From positions 93,744-157,743 of the forward strand of contig JACPFM010000083.1 of NCBI GenBank assembly GCA_016182965.1: a stretch of DNA of 64,000 nt, in the 5' to 3' direction. This document shows, piece by piece, positions 37,440 to 46,710 of the stretch. Positions within the stretch are counted from its first letter, which is position 1. Each line of letters begins with the position of its first letter. This stretch comes from Deltaproteobacteria bacterium (lineage in GTDB: Bacteria > Myxococcota_A > Polyangia > Polyangiales > JADJMO01). The notes beneath the pieces are model-generated. The model was not told the origin of the DNA and made no database searches. It saw nothing but the letters and a program-made list of their open reading frames with translations. Made by a program: the position numbers and the translations under genes.

Positions 37440-39242
37440 ATGGCGCGCGAGGGCCGCTCGCTCGTCCTCTACGTTCACCCGTGGGGACACCTCAACGATC
37501 TGGTGATCCCAGCGGGCGCGATCGCTTGCATGAACGCGATCCCGGCGCCGAAGCGCGGGCGCTACGCGTTCGAGGTGACGGACGATGAGCTCCGCGAGGC
37601 GGCGGTCGTTTGCATCGACGTGCACTGGGCGCTGGCGCTCACCGGCTTCGAGCGCCTGGTTCGGCACGTGCGCGCCGTCGCCGCCGACGTCCCCATCGTC
37701 GTCGGCGGCATCGCGGCCGCGCACCTCGCCGAGGAGCTGCTCGAGGCCTACGAGATCGACTACGTCTTCCGAGGCGACGCCGAGACCAGCTTCGCCGCGT
37801 TGATCGCGGCCCTGCGCGAAGGCCGCGCGCCGGGCGAGCTGCCGAACGTGCACGCCAAGGGCGCGCCACCGCCCCCGCGACGGCGCATGACGGACGCGGA
37901 GCTCGACGCCACCGACTCGGTGACGATCGATTGGTTTCCGACGCTCGCGCGCGTCACCGATCTCGACGCCGTCGCCTTCCCGCCCGGCCGCACGGTGATC
38001 GTCGCGCGCGGCTGCCCACTGCGGTGCCCGACCTGTTACGGCTCTCACGCTTCCACCTATGGCGGCGGGTACTTGTGGCGCTCTCCCGAGCGAACCGCGG
38101 CGCTCGTCCACCTCGCCGAGCGCGCCGGCTCACGCAACCTCCGGCTCATCGTCGGCAAGCCGTCGCCACGACGGATCTCCGAGATGATCGGCGCGATCGC
38201 GGCGGCCGGGCCCTACCGGTTCGGCAGCGCGATCGGCATCTACCTGTGTCGCGCGCCGAGCGACGACGAGCTCGACGCGCTCGAGCGCGCGTTCGACTCG
38301 CCGGTGACCATCTCCGTGGTTCCGCCCGAGGAGCACGTGCCTGCGCTCTCGCCCGCGCGCCTCGAGGAGGAGCGCGCGGCCTGGCGGCGCGTCGCCGCGC
38401 GCGTGTCGCAGTCACGCAACCTCCGCCTCGACGTCTGGGCGACCGCCGGACGCGACACGGCGGCGCTGCGCGAAGACCTCGGCTCTCCAGGCAGCGAGCG
38501 TGTCTCGGTGAGCTCGGGCGCCGTCTGGTCGATGACGCGGCCGGCGGACGGCGCCGCCACGTCGCTCGCCACCGTCCGCGCGGCGGTGGCCGACGTGTGG
38601 ACCTTCTACGCCGCCCGGCTGCTGGCGCCCGCCCTCGCGCACCTGCTCGCGCCGTTCCGCTTTCTCGACGAGGTGGACGATCGGCTCGACGATCTGCCGC
38701 CGCCGAGCGCGCCCGCGCTCCTGCCCTTTCACGAGACGATCCAGCGTTCGTGGCGCGCGCATCGATTGCCGACCTTGCCGGGGCTGTCGTTCGATGCGGT
38801 GCCGGTCGCCTTCGAGGGTGGGCGCATGCGTCGCGAGGGCGAGGGCGCTCGGTTTCAGGGCGATCTCTCGATCGTGGAGGCGGCGCGCGTCGTCGCGGCG
38901 GCGACGCCCCTCGAGGTCTGCCTCGATCATCGCGGGGTCGCGCTCGAGGCCTGGCTCGCGCCGCTGCCCACGGGCACCGACGCGATCGCGATCGTGCCGC
39001 GCGGCGCGGCGCCGACGTCGCAGGCGTGGGTCGACGCGGTGGGCGCCCGAGGTATCGTGGTGCTCCGCCCGCCCGCGACGAGCGAGCGCGTGCGCCTGCG
39101 CGTCGATCTGCGCGTGCAGGACGCGCGTGTGTTCTTGATCGACGAGAACGACGAGCCGCGACGGCGCGGCGTCGCCGACCTCGCTTACTTCCGCGCCGCG
39201 CCGGCGCAGGCTCAGGCGGTGCCGTCACGAGGCGACGCATGA
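37440..39242 (+). CDS. Cobalamin-binding-type radical SAM protein, island member 3
   Basis: The 600-residue protein has an N-terminal Rossmann-like domain (about 1-140) resembling B12-binding domains. It includes CIDVHWALALTG, close to the D-x-H-x2-G cobalamin motif but with the Gly replaced, and IVVGGIAAAHLAEELL. The radical SAM motif CPLRCPTC follows (Cys192, Cys196, Cys199). No GGEP is seen. The last 180 residues form an extra domain I do not recognise. B12-dependent radical SAM enzymes often methylate unactivated carbons or rebuild rings. The ATG lies 2 bp after member 2, which supports a shared pathway. Confidence 0.75.
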   Translation: MAREGRSLVLYVHPWGHLNDLVIPAGAIACMNAIPAPKRGRYAFEVTDDELREAAVVCIDVHWALALTGFERLVRHVRAVAADVPIVVGGIAAAHLAEELLEAYEIDYVFRGDAETSFAALIAALREGRAPGELPNVHAKGAPPPPRRRMTDAELDATDSVTIDWFPTLARVTDLDAVAFPPGRTVIVARGCPLRCPTCYGSHASTYGGGYLWRSPERTAALVHLAERAGSRNLRLIVGKPSPRRISEMIGAIAAAGPYRFGSAIGIYLCRAPSDDELDALERAFDSPVTISVVPPEEHVPALSPARLEEERAAWRRVAARVSQSRNLRLDVWATAGRDTAALREDLGSPGSERVSVSSGAVWSMTRPADGAATSLATVRAAVADVWTFYAARLLAPALAHLLAPFRFLDEVDDRLDDLPPPSAPALLPFHETIQRSWRAHRLPTLPGLSFDAVPVAFEGGRMRREGEGARFQGDLSIVEAARVVAAATPLEVCLDHRGVALEAWLAPLPTGTDAIAIVPRGAAPTSQAWVDAVGARGIVVLRPPATSERVRLRVDLRVQDARVFLIDENDEPRRRGVADLAYFRAAPAQAQAVPSRGDA

Positions 39243-39334
39243 TTCGGCGGGCGCGCGCCGTCGAATGCGGAGCTCGTCGGCCTGCCGCGTGGTCGATTGG
39301 GCCCGGACACCGCATGCTACAGGGCTGCTGACCG

Positions 39335-41278
39335 ATGCGCCGCGCAATCCCCGTCTATCCCTTCCACCCGAGCCCGCGCCGCGCGACGGGCGTCGTGCGT
39401 CAGAGCGCCGACGACGACGGCTTCTACCTGTCGCTCGCGCTCGGGCTCGTAGCAGAGGCGGCGCGCACCTCCGATCCGGGCCGCCGCCGCTACGACTTCG
39501 AGCACCCGGTGCTGTTCTCGGAGGACGATCTCCTGGGCGCCGTGCGCCGCGACGGCCCTGGCGTCGTGTTGTTCTCGAGCTACATCTGGAACGTCGACGC
39601 GAACCTCGCCGCGTCGCAGGCCGTCAAGGCGCTCGATCCTCGCTGCGTCACGATCCACGGCGGCCCGTCCACCCCGAAGCACGCACCGATCACGGCCGCG
39701 TTCCTCCGTGAGCAGCCGCACGTGGACGTGACGCTGCGCGGCGAGGGCGAGCTCGCCGTCGGCGAGCTGCTCGGGAGGCTCGCCGACGCGTTCGACGGGT
39801 CGGCCGCCGAGCGGGCGCGCGCGCTGTCCGGCGTGCCCGGGCTGACGTTCCTCGACGCGTCGGGCGCGGTCGTGCGCAACGACGACCGGCCGCGCATCGA
39901 CGATCTCGGCGCGGTCACCTCGCCGTACCTCTCGGGTTACTTCGATCGCGTCCTCGGCGCGCGAGAGAAGCGTGGTCGCCCCACGCAGCTCGTGATGGCG
40001 ACGCTCGAGACCAACCGGGGCTGCCCCTACAACTGCACGTTCTGCGACTGGGGCTCGCTGACGCTGCAGAAGATCCGCACGTTCCCCATCGAGCGCGTGC
40101 GCGCCGAGCTCGAGTGGATCGGCCGCCACCAGATCCACGCCATCTTCCTCGGCGACGCCAACTTCGGGATCCTCGCGCGCGACGTCGAGGTCGCCGGGGT
40201 CATCGCCGAGACGCGTCGGCGCCTCGGCTACCCGCGCGAGGTCGTCGCCAACTACACGAAGAACGGGTCCAAGCTGCTGGCCGAGGCGTTCGAGCTCTGG
40301 AACGCCGCGGGCGTCGCCTTCGAGCCGACGATCTCGATCCAGACCACCGACACGGCCACGCTCCGCGTCGTCCGCCGTTCGAACATCAAGCCGGAGAAGT
40401 ACGAGGAGCTCAGCGACGTCTACCGCGCGATGGGGCTCCCCTCGCGCGTACACCTGATGATGGGCTTGCCCGGTCAGACGGTGGCGGCGTGGAAGAACGA
40501 CCTGCAGTTCGTGTTCGCGCGGCAGGAGGCCGCGCAGATCTTCCCGACGCGCATGCTCCCCAACAGCCCGATGGCGGAGCCCTCGTACGTCGCCGAGAAC
40601 CGCATCCGCGTCGACGACACCTCGACGATCGTCGAGACCGCCACCTTCACCGAGGCCGAGTGGCGGGAGATGGGGCGCCTCGCCAGCGCCTTCCTCATCC
40701 ACCACAACTGGGGCGTGCTGCGCTACGTGCTCATGCACCTGCAGTGGGCGCACGGGCTCCGCGCGGTCGACGTGATCCACGACCACACCGAGGCGGTGTG
40801 GGCCGATCCCTCCGCGTTTCCCGAGGCCTCGGCGCTGCTGCGGCCGCTATTCGAGGTGTGGCCGCCCGAGCTGTGCGGCTCGACCGTCGCGACGTTCGGG
40901 CGCTTCCACGAGCGCGGTTGGGCGCCGCTGTTCGACGAGCTCGCCACGTTCGTCGAGCGCCGGTACGGCGTCGCGCGGGACTCCGCCTTCGATCTCGTGC
41001 TCCGCGTCCAAGAGGCGGTGATGCCGAGGAGCGGCGCGCCCGCGAGCCGCACGCTCGACCTCGAGCACGATTTCGTCGCCTACGTGCGGAGCGGATGCCG
41101 GGCGATGCTCGCCGGCGAGGCGCCGCAGGCGCGGCTCGAGAGCTTCCCGAGGGGATCGCTGCCGGTGCGCGACGAGCAAGGACGCAATGGGGTCTTCGAG
41201 CCCGATCGGCTGCGCAACGTCACCGGAGGCGACCCGCAGTGGGAGCTCGCGTCGCCGCTGACCGAGCGTGCACGTTGA
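39335..41278 (+). CDS. Cobalamin-binding-type radical SAM protein, island member 4
   Basis: The 647-residue protein has an N-terminal B12-binding-like domain (about 1-190, with SSYIWNVDANLAASQ and VTIHGGPS). The radical SAM core carries CPYNCTFCDWG (Cys230, Cys234, Cys237) and later RVHLMMGLPGQTVAAW, a pattern of class B (B12-dependent) radical SAM enzymes, including RiPP C-methyltransferases. It is one of the best-conserved members of the island. A 92-bp gap separates it from member 3. No hairpin or promoter stands out there. Confidence 0.85.
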   Translation: MRRAIPVYPFHPSPRRATGVVRQSADDDGFYLSLALGLVAEAARTSDPGRRRYDFEHPVLFSEDDLLGAVRRDGPGVVLFSSYIWNVDANLAASQAVKALDPRCVTIHGGPSTPKHAPITAAFLREQPHVDVTLRGEGELAVGELLGRLADAFDGSAAERARALSGVPGLTFLDASGAVVRNDDRPRIDDLGAVTSPYLSGYFDRVLGAREKRGRPTQLVMATLETNRGCPYNCTFCDWGSLTLQKIRTFPIERVRAELEWIGRHQIHAIFLGDANFGILARDVEVAGVIAETRRRLGYPREVVANYTKNGSKLLAEAFELWNAAGVAFEPTISIQTTDTATLRVVRRSNIKPEKYEELSDVYRAMGLPSRVHLMMGLPGQTVAAWKNDLQFVFARQEAAQIFPTRMLPNSPMAEPSYVAENRIRVDDTSTIVETATFTEAEWREMGRLASAFLIHHNWGVLRYVLMHLQWAHGLRAVDVIHDHTEAVWADPSAFPEASALLRPLFEVWPPELCGSTVATFGRFHERGWAPLFDELATFVERRYGVARDSAFDLVLRVQEAVMPRSGAPASRTLDLEHDFVAYVRSGCRAMLAGEAPQARLESFPRGSLPVRDEQGRNGVFEPDRLRNVTGGDPQWELASPLTERAR

Positions 41279-41316
41279 TTGGCCTCCAGCTCGCCGACGA
41301 GCGGAATGTGTAGGAC

Positions 41317-42717
41317 ATGATATCGCTGAACCCGAGGCACATGCGTCTGGTCGTCCTCGTCGGGCTCGTCGGGGCCCTCGGCTGCAAGCGCCACGGGCGA
41401 CGCGTCGCGCCGCAGACGACCGCCGACGCCGGCACGGCAGCAGCGGGGTGTCGCGCCGACGACCGCTCGGCACGCGATCCCAGCGTGCTCGTCATCGCGC
41501 ACAGCTTCGGCGGACACACGGCGCGCGCGGGCTGCGAGATCGCGAACGTCCTCGGCGCCCGGTTCGTGCGGGTCGGCGACGCACCGATGCCGCAGCTGCA
41601 GGCGACGGGGCCGACGATCGACGCCGTGCTGCCGAAGCTCCGCCTCGAGGGCGTGAAGCGCGTCTTCTTCGGCTTCCCGATCTGGGGCGCGTCCGAGCCG
41701 AGCGAGCCCGCTCGCCGCATGCTCGAGCGGCTCACCTTGACCGGCATCGAGCTCGTTCCCTTCTACACGCACATCCACTACGCCGACCCGACGGCGCTCG
41801 CGACGCTCGCCGAGCTCGTGCGCACGCGCGGGGGCGTACCGCTGCCCCCGATCGCGCTGCGAACGCCGTTCCACCTGCCGCCTCCGGCGCTCGATCGCCT
41901 CGTACATCGCTCGCTCGCCGACCGACCGGACCTGCTCGGGACCGAGCCCGCGCCGGTCGTCGCATGCAGCGTCGGAGCAGTGGCTGCGCGCGGTGAGACC
42001 TGCGCGGTCCCTGCCGGGCGCGTGTGGCTCGGCGACTTCGGCGGAGACGGCGCGCCCGACGGGTACGCGCCCCCCCGATCGGCGCACGTCGCCCGGTTCG
42101 AGGTCCAGCGTGCCGAGGTGACCGTCCGCGAGTACGACGCGTGCGTCGCCGCGCGACGCTGCCCCGAGGCGCGTTACCACGACAGCCAGTGCGCTCGGCT
42201 GCTCGACGGCGACACCTCGCGGCCGGCGCCGTGCATCTCGTTCGACGCGGCCAGGAGCTACTGCGGCTTCGTCGGCATGCGCCTGCCCACGGAGGCCGAG
42301 TGGATGCGCGCCGCGCGCGCGAGCTCCACCCGTTCGTATCCCTGGGGCGACGAGCTCCCCCGCGAGGGCGATCCGCTGCGCGGAAATTTCGGAGAGAAGG
42401 CCGCGACGGGGCTGCCCCACTACACGCTGGTTCCGGCGGAGCAGGCGTGGCCGAGCGACGGCGCGCCCGGCCTCACGGCGCCGTGCCGCTACCCTTCGGG
42501 CAACAGCCCCTTCGGCGTGTGCGATCTCGCCGGTAGCCTCGCGGAGTGGGCCATCGACGATCGCGGCGAGCCCGTGCTCAAAGGCGGCACCTGGCTCGAC
42601 GCCGACCCCGCGGCGTTCCGGGTCGGGGCGCGCGCCCACCAGTCGCTCGAGCAGCCCAAGCTCGGCGTCGGCATGTACCTGACGGGTCTGCGCTGCGTGC
42701 GGGCGGAGGACCGCTGA
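41317..42717 (+). CDS. Lipoprotein fusing a flavodoxin-like domain to an FGE/sulfatase-modifying-factor domain
   Basis: The 466-residue protein has a lipoprotein signal (lipobox GALGC, Cys23). A flavodoxin-like domain follows (about 47-190: VLVIAHSFGGHTARAG, then RVFFGFPIWGASEPSEPARR). The C-terminal FGE-sulfatase domain (about 205-466) has GRVWLGDFGGDG, RLPTEAEWMRAAR and the degenerate NVWEW-like SLAEW. FGE-fold proteins use copper or iron to oxidise cysteine, or serve in other C-H chemistry. The copper-binding cysteines of true FGE are not obvious, so this may be a non-FGE member. It lies between radical SAM genes, 1 bp upstream of the next, so it is co-transcribed. The combination of both domains in one exported lipoprotein is unusual. 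Confidence 0.7.
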   Translation: MISLNPRHMRLVVLVGLVGALGCKRHGRRVAPQTTADAGTAAAGCRADDRSARDPSVLVIAHSFGGHTARAGCEIANVLGARFVRVGDAPMPQLQATGPTIDAVLPKLRLEGVKRVFFGFPIWGASEPSEPARRMLERLTLTGIELVPFYTHIHYADPTALATLAELVRTRGGVPLPPIALRTPFHLPPPALDRLVHRSLADRPDLLGTEPAPVVACSVGAVAARGETCAVPAGRVWLGDFGGDGAPDGYAPPRSAHVARFEVQRAEVTVREYDACVAARRCPEARYHDSQCARLLDGDTSRPAPCISFDAARSYCGFVGMRLPTEAEWMRAARASSTRSYPWGDELPREGDPLRGNFGEKAATGLPHYTLVPAEQAWPSDGAPGLTAPCRYPSGNSPFGVCDLAGSLAEWAIDDRGEPVLKGGTWLDADPAAFRVGARAHQSLEQPKLGVGMYLTGLRCVRAEDR

Positions 42718-42718
42718 G

Positions 42719-43738
42719 GTGCGCGAGAAGCTCCCGGTGATCCGGCGTCGGCTGATCGACGTGACCCGCGCGGTGGCCGAGCCGCCCTGCGCGCCGCCGC
42801 CGGGCATCGCGCGCCTGGTCGAGCGCTACACGCCGTCGTTCTACCTCGACGTGGGGAGCGAGTGCGCCCTGCACTGCGTGTACTGCTGCGTCCCTCGCGG
42901 AGCGAACGACGACGAGGTGCGCACCGAGAGCGAGGGTTCGCTCCGCGCGGCGCTGCGCACCGCGGGCCAGCACGGGCTGAAGAAGGTCGCGTTGCTCGGG
43001 GGCGAGCCCGCGCAGCGCAAGGACTTCCTCGACCTCTGCAAGGCCGCGCGCGACGCTGGGTTCGAGGAGGTGATCCTCACCACCAAGAGCGCGCGGCTCG
43101 CCGATCCCGAGTTCGTCGACGAGCTCGTGCGTCACGGCGTCACCATCGTGCACCTGTCGCTCGATGCCTTCGACCCGGAGCTGCTCGGTTCGATCATCGG
43201 CGGGCGCCGAGCGGCGGCGGCGCTCCTGCAGGCGTTCGACAACCTCCTCGCCCGACCCGACATCGACACGTACCTCTACGCGGTCCTCGCGCGCGCGAAC
43301 CTCGGCTCGTTCGACGGTTACGTGCGACGCGTGGCCGAGCTCTCCGAGCGTCACGGCGTCACCGTGCCCGTGATCCTCGCCGGCATGAAGGTGCTCGCGC
43401 GCGCCGATCGCAACGAGAACTCCATCCTGCCGCGCGCCGCCGAGGCGGCCGCTGCGGCGCGCGAGGCGATCGCGCTCGGGAAGACGCTCGGCGTGCCCAT
43501 CGCCACGCGTCACCTGCAGCCGTGTCTGCTCGGCGAGCTGCGGACGCATGCGCTCGAGGCGTACATCCGCGATGCGCGCGTCGATCTCGACACCGCGGAG
43601 GTGCTGCCGCCCGAGCGCGACGAATGGACGGCGCGGGTCGACGCCTGCGGCGCCTGCACCTGCGCGACCTGGTGCGACGGGGTGCAGCGACGCTACGTGG
43701 CGCTCGCCGGGGATCGCGAGTTCGTCGCCGTGCGATAG
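42719..43738 (+). CDS. Radical SAM protein, island member 5
   Basis: The 339-residue protein contains CALHCVYC (Cys49, Cys53, Cys56), the SAM motif LLGGEPAQRKDF and the shared C-terminal motif CGACTCATWCDGVQRRYVAL. An extra Cys (Cys57) follows the radical SAM motif directly. The GTG start is 1 bp after the lipoprotein stop, so both belong to one transcription unit. It is the last plus-strand gene of the first radical SAM operon. Substrate unknown. Confidence 0.85.
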   Translation: MREKLPVIRRRLIDVTRAVAEPPCAPPPGIARLVERYTPSFYLDVGSECALHCVYCCVPRGANDDEVRTESEGSLRAALRTAGQHGLKKVALLGGEPAQRKDFLDLCKAARDAGFEEVILTTKSARLADPEFVDELVRHGVTIVHLSLDAFDPELLGSIIGGRRAAAALLQAFDNLLARPDIDTYLYAVLARANLGSFDGYVRRVAELSERHGVTVPVILAGMKVLARADRNENSILPRAAEAAAAAREAIALGKTLGVPIATRHLQPCLLGELRTHALEAYIRDARVDLDTAEVLPPERDEWTARVDACGACTCATWCDGVQRRYVALAGDREFVAVR

Positions 43739-43745
43739 GTGACCG

Positions 43746-44603
43746 TCAAAGCGGCCTGCAGCGCCCGTCGATCTGCGTAATCAAGCTCGGGCCGACCGGC
43801 CAGCGGTCGAGCTTCGCCAGCGGCTCGCAGCGGAGCCCCGCTCCGTCGAGTAGCTGGAGGGTCACCTCGCCGGGCGGCACGTTGGAGTAGACGATGAAGT
43901 GGTGTCCGCCATCGAGCAGGCGCTCACTGTCGACGGCGCGCATCTTCGGCGACCCGAACGGCGCGTCGAAGACGAATGGCGCGTCGCCGCGCGGCTCGAT
44001 GCGCGCACCGACGCCGCCGCGGGGCGCGTCGAGGAGCTCGATGATCACGATGCCGCGTGCGGCGTCGAATTTGCGCCCCGCGAGCTCGAGGTAGCGCGCG
44101 AAGAAGGCGGCATGACGCACCTGGAGGTCCATCGTGAGCCCGTCGGCGCCGAGGGTGACCGCGTGAAGCTCGGCCAGGTAGTCGCCCAAATCGGCGCGGT
44201 AGAGCGTCGTCGTGCCCTTGGGTACGGCGAATCCGTACCAGCCGTTCGCGTCGGACACGGTCTCGTACACCTCTGGGCGCGCACCCGCGCCGAAGAGCCG
44301 GACGACCGCGCCGCCCACGGCGCGCGGCTCACCGTCGCCGTCCTGGATGACACCGGAGAGCACGCCCGTCTCGGCCGGCGGCTTCGCGCTGGGCGAGGGC
44401 AGCGCGCACGGCGCGGAGCCGCCGCAGACGACCCGCGTGCCCAGGCAATTCGTGCTGTCGGCGTGCGTCGACCAACAACCGCGTGCGCCCCCGACGGGCG
44501 TCGGCGGCGCGCGGCGGCAGCCGGACCCGGCGGCCGCTCCCAAGAGGAGCGCGCCGACAGCGCTCCACCGCCACGCACGACGACCACCGACCAGGACGCG
44601 CAT
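43746..44603 (-). CDS. Lipoprotein with carboxypeptidase-regulatory-like domain
   Basis: The 285-residue protein has a basic N-terminus, a hydrophobic core and a lipobox ending in Cys29 (AGSGC). It carries a CarboxypepD_reg-like beta-sandwich (about residues 75-145: GVIQDGDGEPRAVGGAVVRLF and YETVSDANGWYGFAVPKG), a domain used as a surface scaffold or carrier. The remaining 140 residues are unrecognised. It is convergent with radical SAM member 5 (7-bp gap) and lies 14 bp downstream of the DUF483 gene on the same strand. Start at ATG 44603 keeps the signal peptide; longer versions lack it at the N-terminus. Confidence 0.65.
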   Translation of the reverse strand: MRVLVGGRRAWRWSAVGALLLGAAAGSGCRRAPPTPVGGARGCWSTHADSTNCLGTRVVCGGSAPCALPSPSAKPPAETGVLSGVIQDGDGEPRAVGGAVVRLFGAGARPEVYETVSDANGWYGFAVPKGTTTLYRADLGDYLAELHAVTLGADGLTMDLQVRHAAFFARYLELAGRKFDAARGIVIIELLDAPRGGVGARIEPRGDAPFVFDAPFGSPKMRAVDSERLLDGGHHFIVYSNVPPGEVTLQLLDGAGLRCEPLAKLDRWPVGPSLITQIDGRCRPL

Positions 44604-44617
44604 CACGTCGGATTGTC

Positions 44618-45622
44618 TCACGACTCGACGAAGCGCAGCAGGCGCGGCACGCGCGGCGCGACCAGCCGCCATTGCCAGCTACGCTCGGCGCCGACGACGA
44701 TGAGCGTGCGGTCGTCCAGCCGGACCTCCGATCCGGCCGTGAGCGCGACACCGATGGTCCGCGCGCCCCACGCCTGGAGGGCCGCGTGAAAGCCGTGATC
44801 GTGCACCACCACGCGATCGAAGCGGACCGAGCCGTCGGCGTGAGCCTCGCCGTCGAAGGCCCAGAGCAAGGGCAGGCGCATCAAGAGCAGGGGGCGCATC
44901 AGCACCCGGCGGACGACCGCGCGCTCCTCGTCCGAGAGCACGGCGAGCAGGCGACGCGCGAACGCGAGCGCCTCCGGACACCGCGCGCGGCACACCGAGA
45001 ACCCCACCGGCGCGTGCTGCGACAACGGGTTGAGCTCCCAGGGGATGGCGTCGGCCGTGTCGATGAACGCGCGCAGCGCGACTTCGTTCACGCCCTCGCG
45101 CTCCGCTGCGGCGGTGCGCTCGATGGTGATGAAGCGCTCGACGCAGCACGGCGGGTACCCGAGCAGCGCGCCCGCCCTCCTGGTGCCGGCCGCCGATCGG
45201 TCGCGCTCCGCCTCGACGAAGCGCTCGGCGAGATCGCCGCGCGAGGCGACGACATCGTATCGTCCCGAGCCCGACGCCCCGCCTCCCACCGTGAGCCCGA
45301 CGTCGTAGCGACGAGCGTACGGCCCGGAGCGCACCACCGCGAGGCCGTCCTCGCGCAGGCGGCGCTCGAGCCGCACTGCGTCGTCGAACGCGAGATCCTC
45401 GAATTTCGCGATGTCGCGCGCGCCGGCGCGCAGCGCCCGCAGATCGATCGCGCGCGGCTGATCGTGCCGGAGCAGCGCGGTGCGCGCCGGCGAGGGCCCC
45501 GGCGGGAGCGGATCGGAGGTGGGGTGGAGCCCGACGATCGCGTGGAAAGCCGCGCTCGCCTGCGCGTCATCGCCGCGCTCGAACGCCCGCTGCAGCTCGT
45601 CGTAGCGGTTGGCGAGGTCCAC
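44618..45622 (-). CDS. DUF483-like protein
   Basis: The 334-residue protein carries GYPPCCVERF (residues 155-164), the hallmark of the DUF483 family. That family is often found beside radical SAM genes and has no established function known to me. The Cys-Cys pair is strictly conserved in the family and is present here. The GTG at 45622 is the chosen start: AGGAG lies 5-6 nt upstream, whereas an in-frame GTG at 45661 has no such site. It is divergent from radical SAM member 6, with only 59 bp between start codons. A scaffold or cofactor role for nearby radical SAM enzymes is possible but unproven. Confidence 0.65.
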   Translation of the reverse strand: MDLANRYDELQRAFERGDDAQASAAFHAIVGLHPTSDPLPPGPSPARTALLRHDQPRAIDLRALRAGARDIAKFEDLAFDDAVRLERRLREDGLAVVRSGPYARRYDVGLTVGGGASGSGRYDVVASRGDLAERFVEAERDRSAAGTRRAGALLGYPPCCVERFITIERTAAAEREGVNEVALRAFIDTADAIPWELNPLSQHAPVGFSVCRARCPEALAFARRLLAVLSDEERAVVRRVLMRPLLLMRLPLLWAFDGEAHADGSVRFDRVVVHDHGFHAALQAWGARTIGVALTAGSEVRLDDRTLIVVGAERSWQWRLVAPRVPRLLRFVES

Positions 45623-45667
45623 GGGTCTCCTGACGCTACGCCGTTGGCGCTCTCGGCGCACTTCCGG

Positions 45668-45673
45668 AATACT
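45668..45673 (+). promoter_or_regulatory. AATACT -10-like box, leaderless-type spacing
   Basis: AATACT lies 8 nt before the ATG at 45682, suggesting a start of transcription at or within a few bases of the start codon. Confidence 0.35.
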
Positions 45674-45681
45674 CAGCGGCG

Positions 45682-46710
45682 ATGCAGCCAGCCGAGCGCT
45701 CCGTCCAACGACGCATCGAGGCGCGCGACGAGCGGCTGCACATCTCCATCGGCGCCGTCTGCAACAACAACTGCGTCTTCTGCATGGAGGAGGACCGCGA
45801 CGGCCGTTACGTGAACAACTCGGCGATGACCGGCGAGCGCGTGCGCTGGATGCTCGAGCGGCACCGCGGCGCGGAGGAGGTCTGCTTCACCTCCGGCGAG
45901 CCGACGACGCGTCCAGAGCTGCCGGAGTTCGCCGCGTGGGCGCGCGAGCTCGGCTATGCGCGCGTGAGCGTGATGACCAACGGACGCCGGCTGAGTCAGC
46001 TCGCGTACGCGGCGCACCTCACCAAGCACGGCATGAACCGCTTCTACGTGTCGATCCACGGACACGAGAAGAAGCTCCACGAGGGGCTCACGCGCACGCC
46101 CGACAGCTTCGAGCAGACGGTCGCCGGGCTCGACAGCATCGCGCGCCTGAAGCGCTTCGGGGTGCAGCTCCACACCTCGACCGTGCTCACCGAGCGCAAC
46201 CTGCCGCACCTGCTGCCGATCTACCGGTTCCTGCGCGAGCACGGCGTCGATCAGGTCGTGTTCAACGTGATGCAGGCGAACGGGCGCGCCAACACCTTCT
46301 TCGAGCAGATCTTCCCGGCGTACTCCGAGATCGCCAGGCGCTTCCGGGCGTTCCTCGCCGAGGTCGGCGAGCAGCGACCGGCGGCGTTCCTCGTCGACAT
46401 CCCGCTGTGCGTGACGGAGGGCATCCCCGACTTCCACCGCGGGTTCGTCGAGAAGCACCTGCACTACGACGTCGCCGAGAAGGCGATCCTCGACGGCGTC
46501 GACGTCGACGCACGCGCCGAGGAGAGCCACGGCCGCAAGCTGGTCGTGCTCACGCGAGACGACCTCGATCATGCCACGCGTGAGAAGCGCGCGGAGTGCG
46601 CGCGCTGCCGATACGACGCGCACTGCGAGGGCGTGTGGCGCAACTACCTCCGGCGGCGCGGCTGGGGGGAGCTGACGCCCGTGTCACACGGCGACGCGAT
46701 CGAAGAGTGA
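45682..46710 (+). CDS. Radical SAM protein, island member 6
   Basis: The 342-residue protein has CNNNCVFC (Cys27, Cys31, Cys34), a SAM motif in which GGEP is changed to SGEP (CFTSGEPTTRPEL), and the shared C-terminal motif CARCRYDAHCEGVWRNYLRR. It ends with a 27-bp tail-to-tail overlap with the tandem radical SAM gene on the other strand. The Gly to Ser change at the first GGEP position is tolerated in some radical SAM enzymes. Its closest relative in the window by motif is member 10 (CNNRCVFC). Confidence 0.85.
   Translation: MQPAERSVQRRIEARDERLHISIGAVCNNNCVFCMEEDRDGRYVNNSAMTGERVRWMLERHRGAEEVCFTSGEPTTRPELPEFAAWARELGYARVSVMTNGRRLSQLAYAAHLTKHGMNRFYVSIHGHEKKLHEGLTRTPDSFEQTVAGLDSIARLKRFGVQLHTSTVLTERNLPHLLPIYRFLREHGVDQVVFNVMQANGRANTFFEQIFPAYSEIARRFRAFLAEVGEQRPAAFLVDIPLCVTEGIPDFHRGFVEKHLHYDVAEKAILDGVDVDARAEESHGRKLVVLTRDDLDHATREKRAECARCRYDAHCEGVWRNYLRRRGWGELTPVSHGDAIEE

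Noticed and set aside
44618..45622. Longer DUF483 start at GTG 45661
   Set aside because: The GTG at 45622 has AGGAG at proper spacing; the upstream one has no ribosome site and would add an Arg-rich stretch that looks like non-coding DNA.
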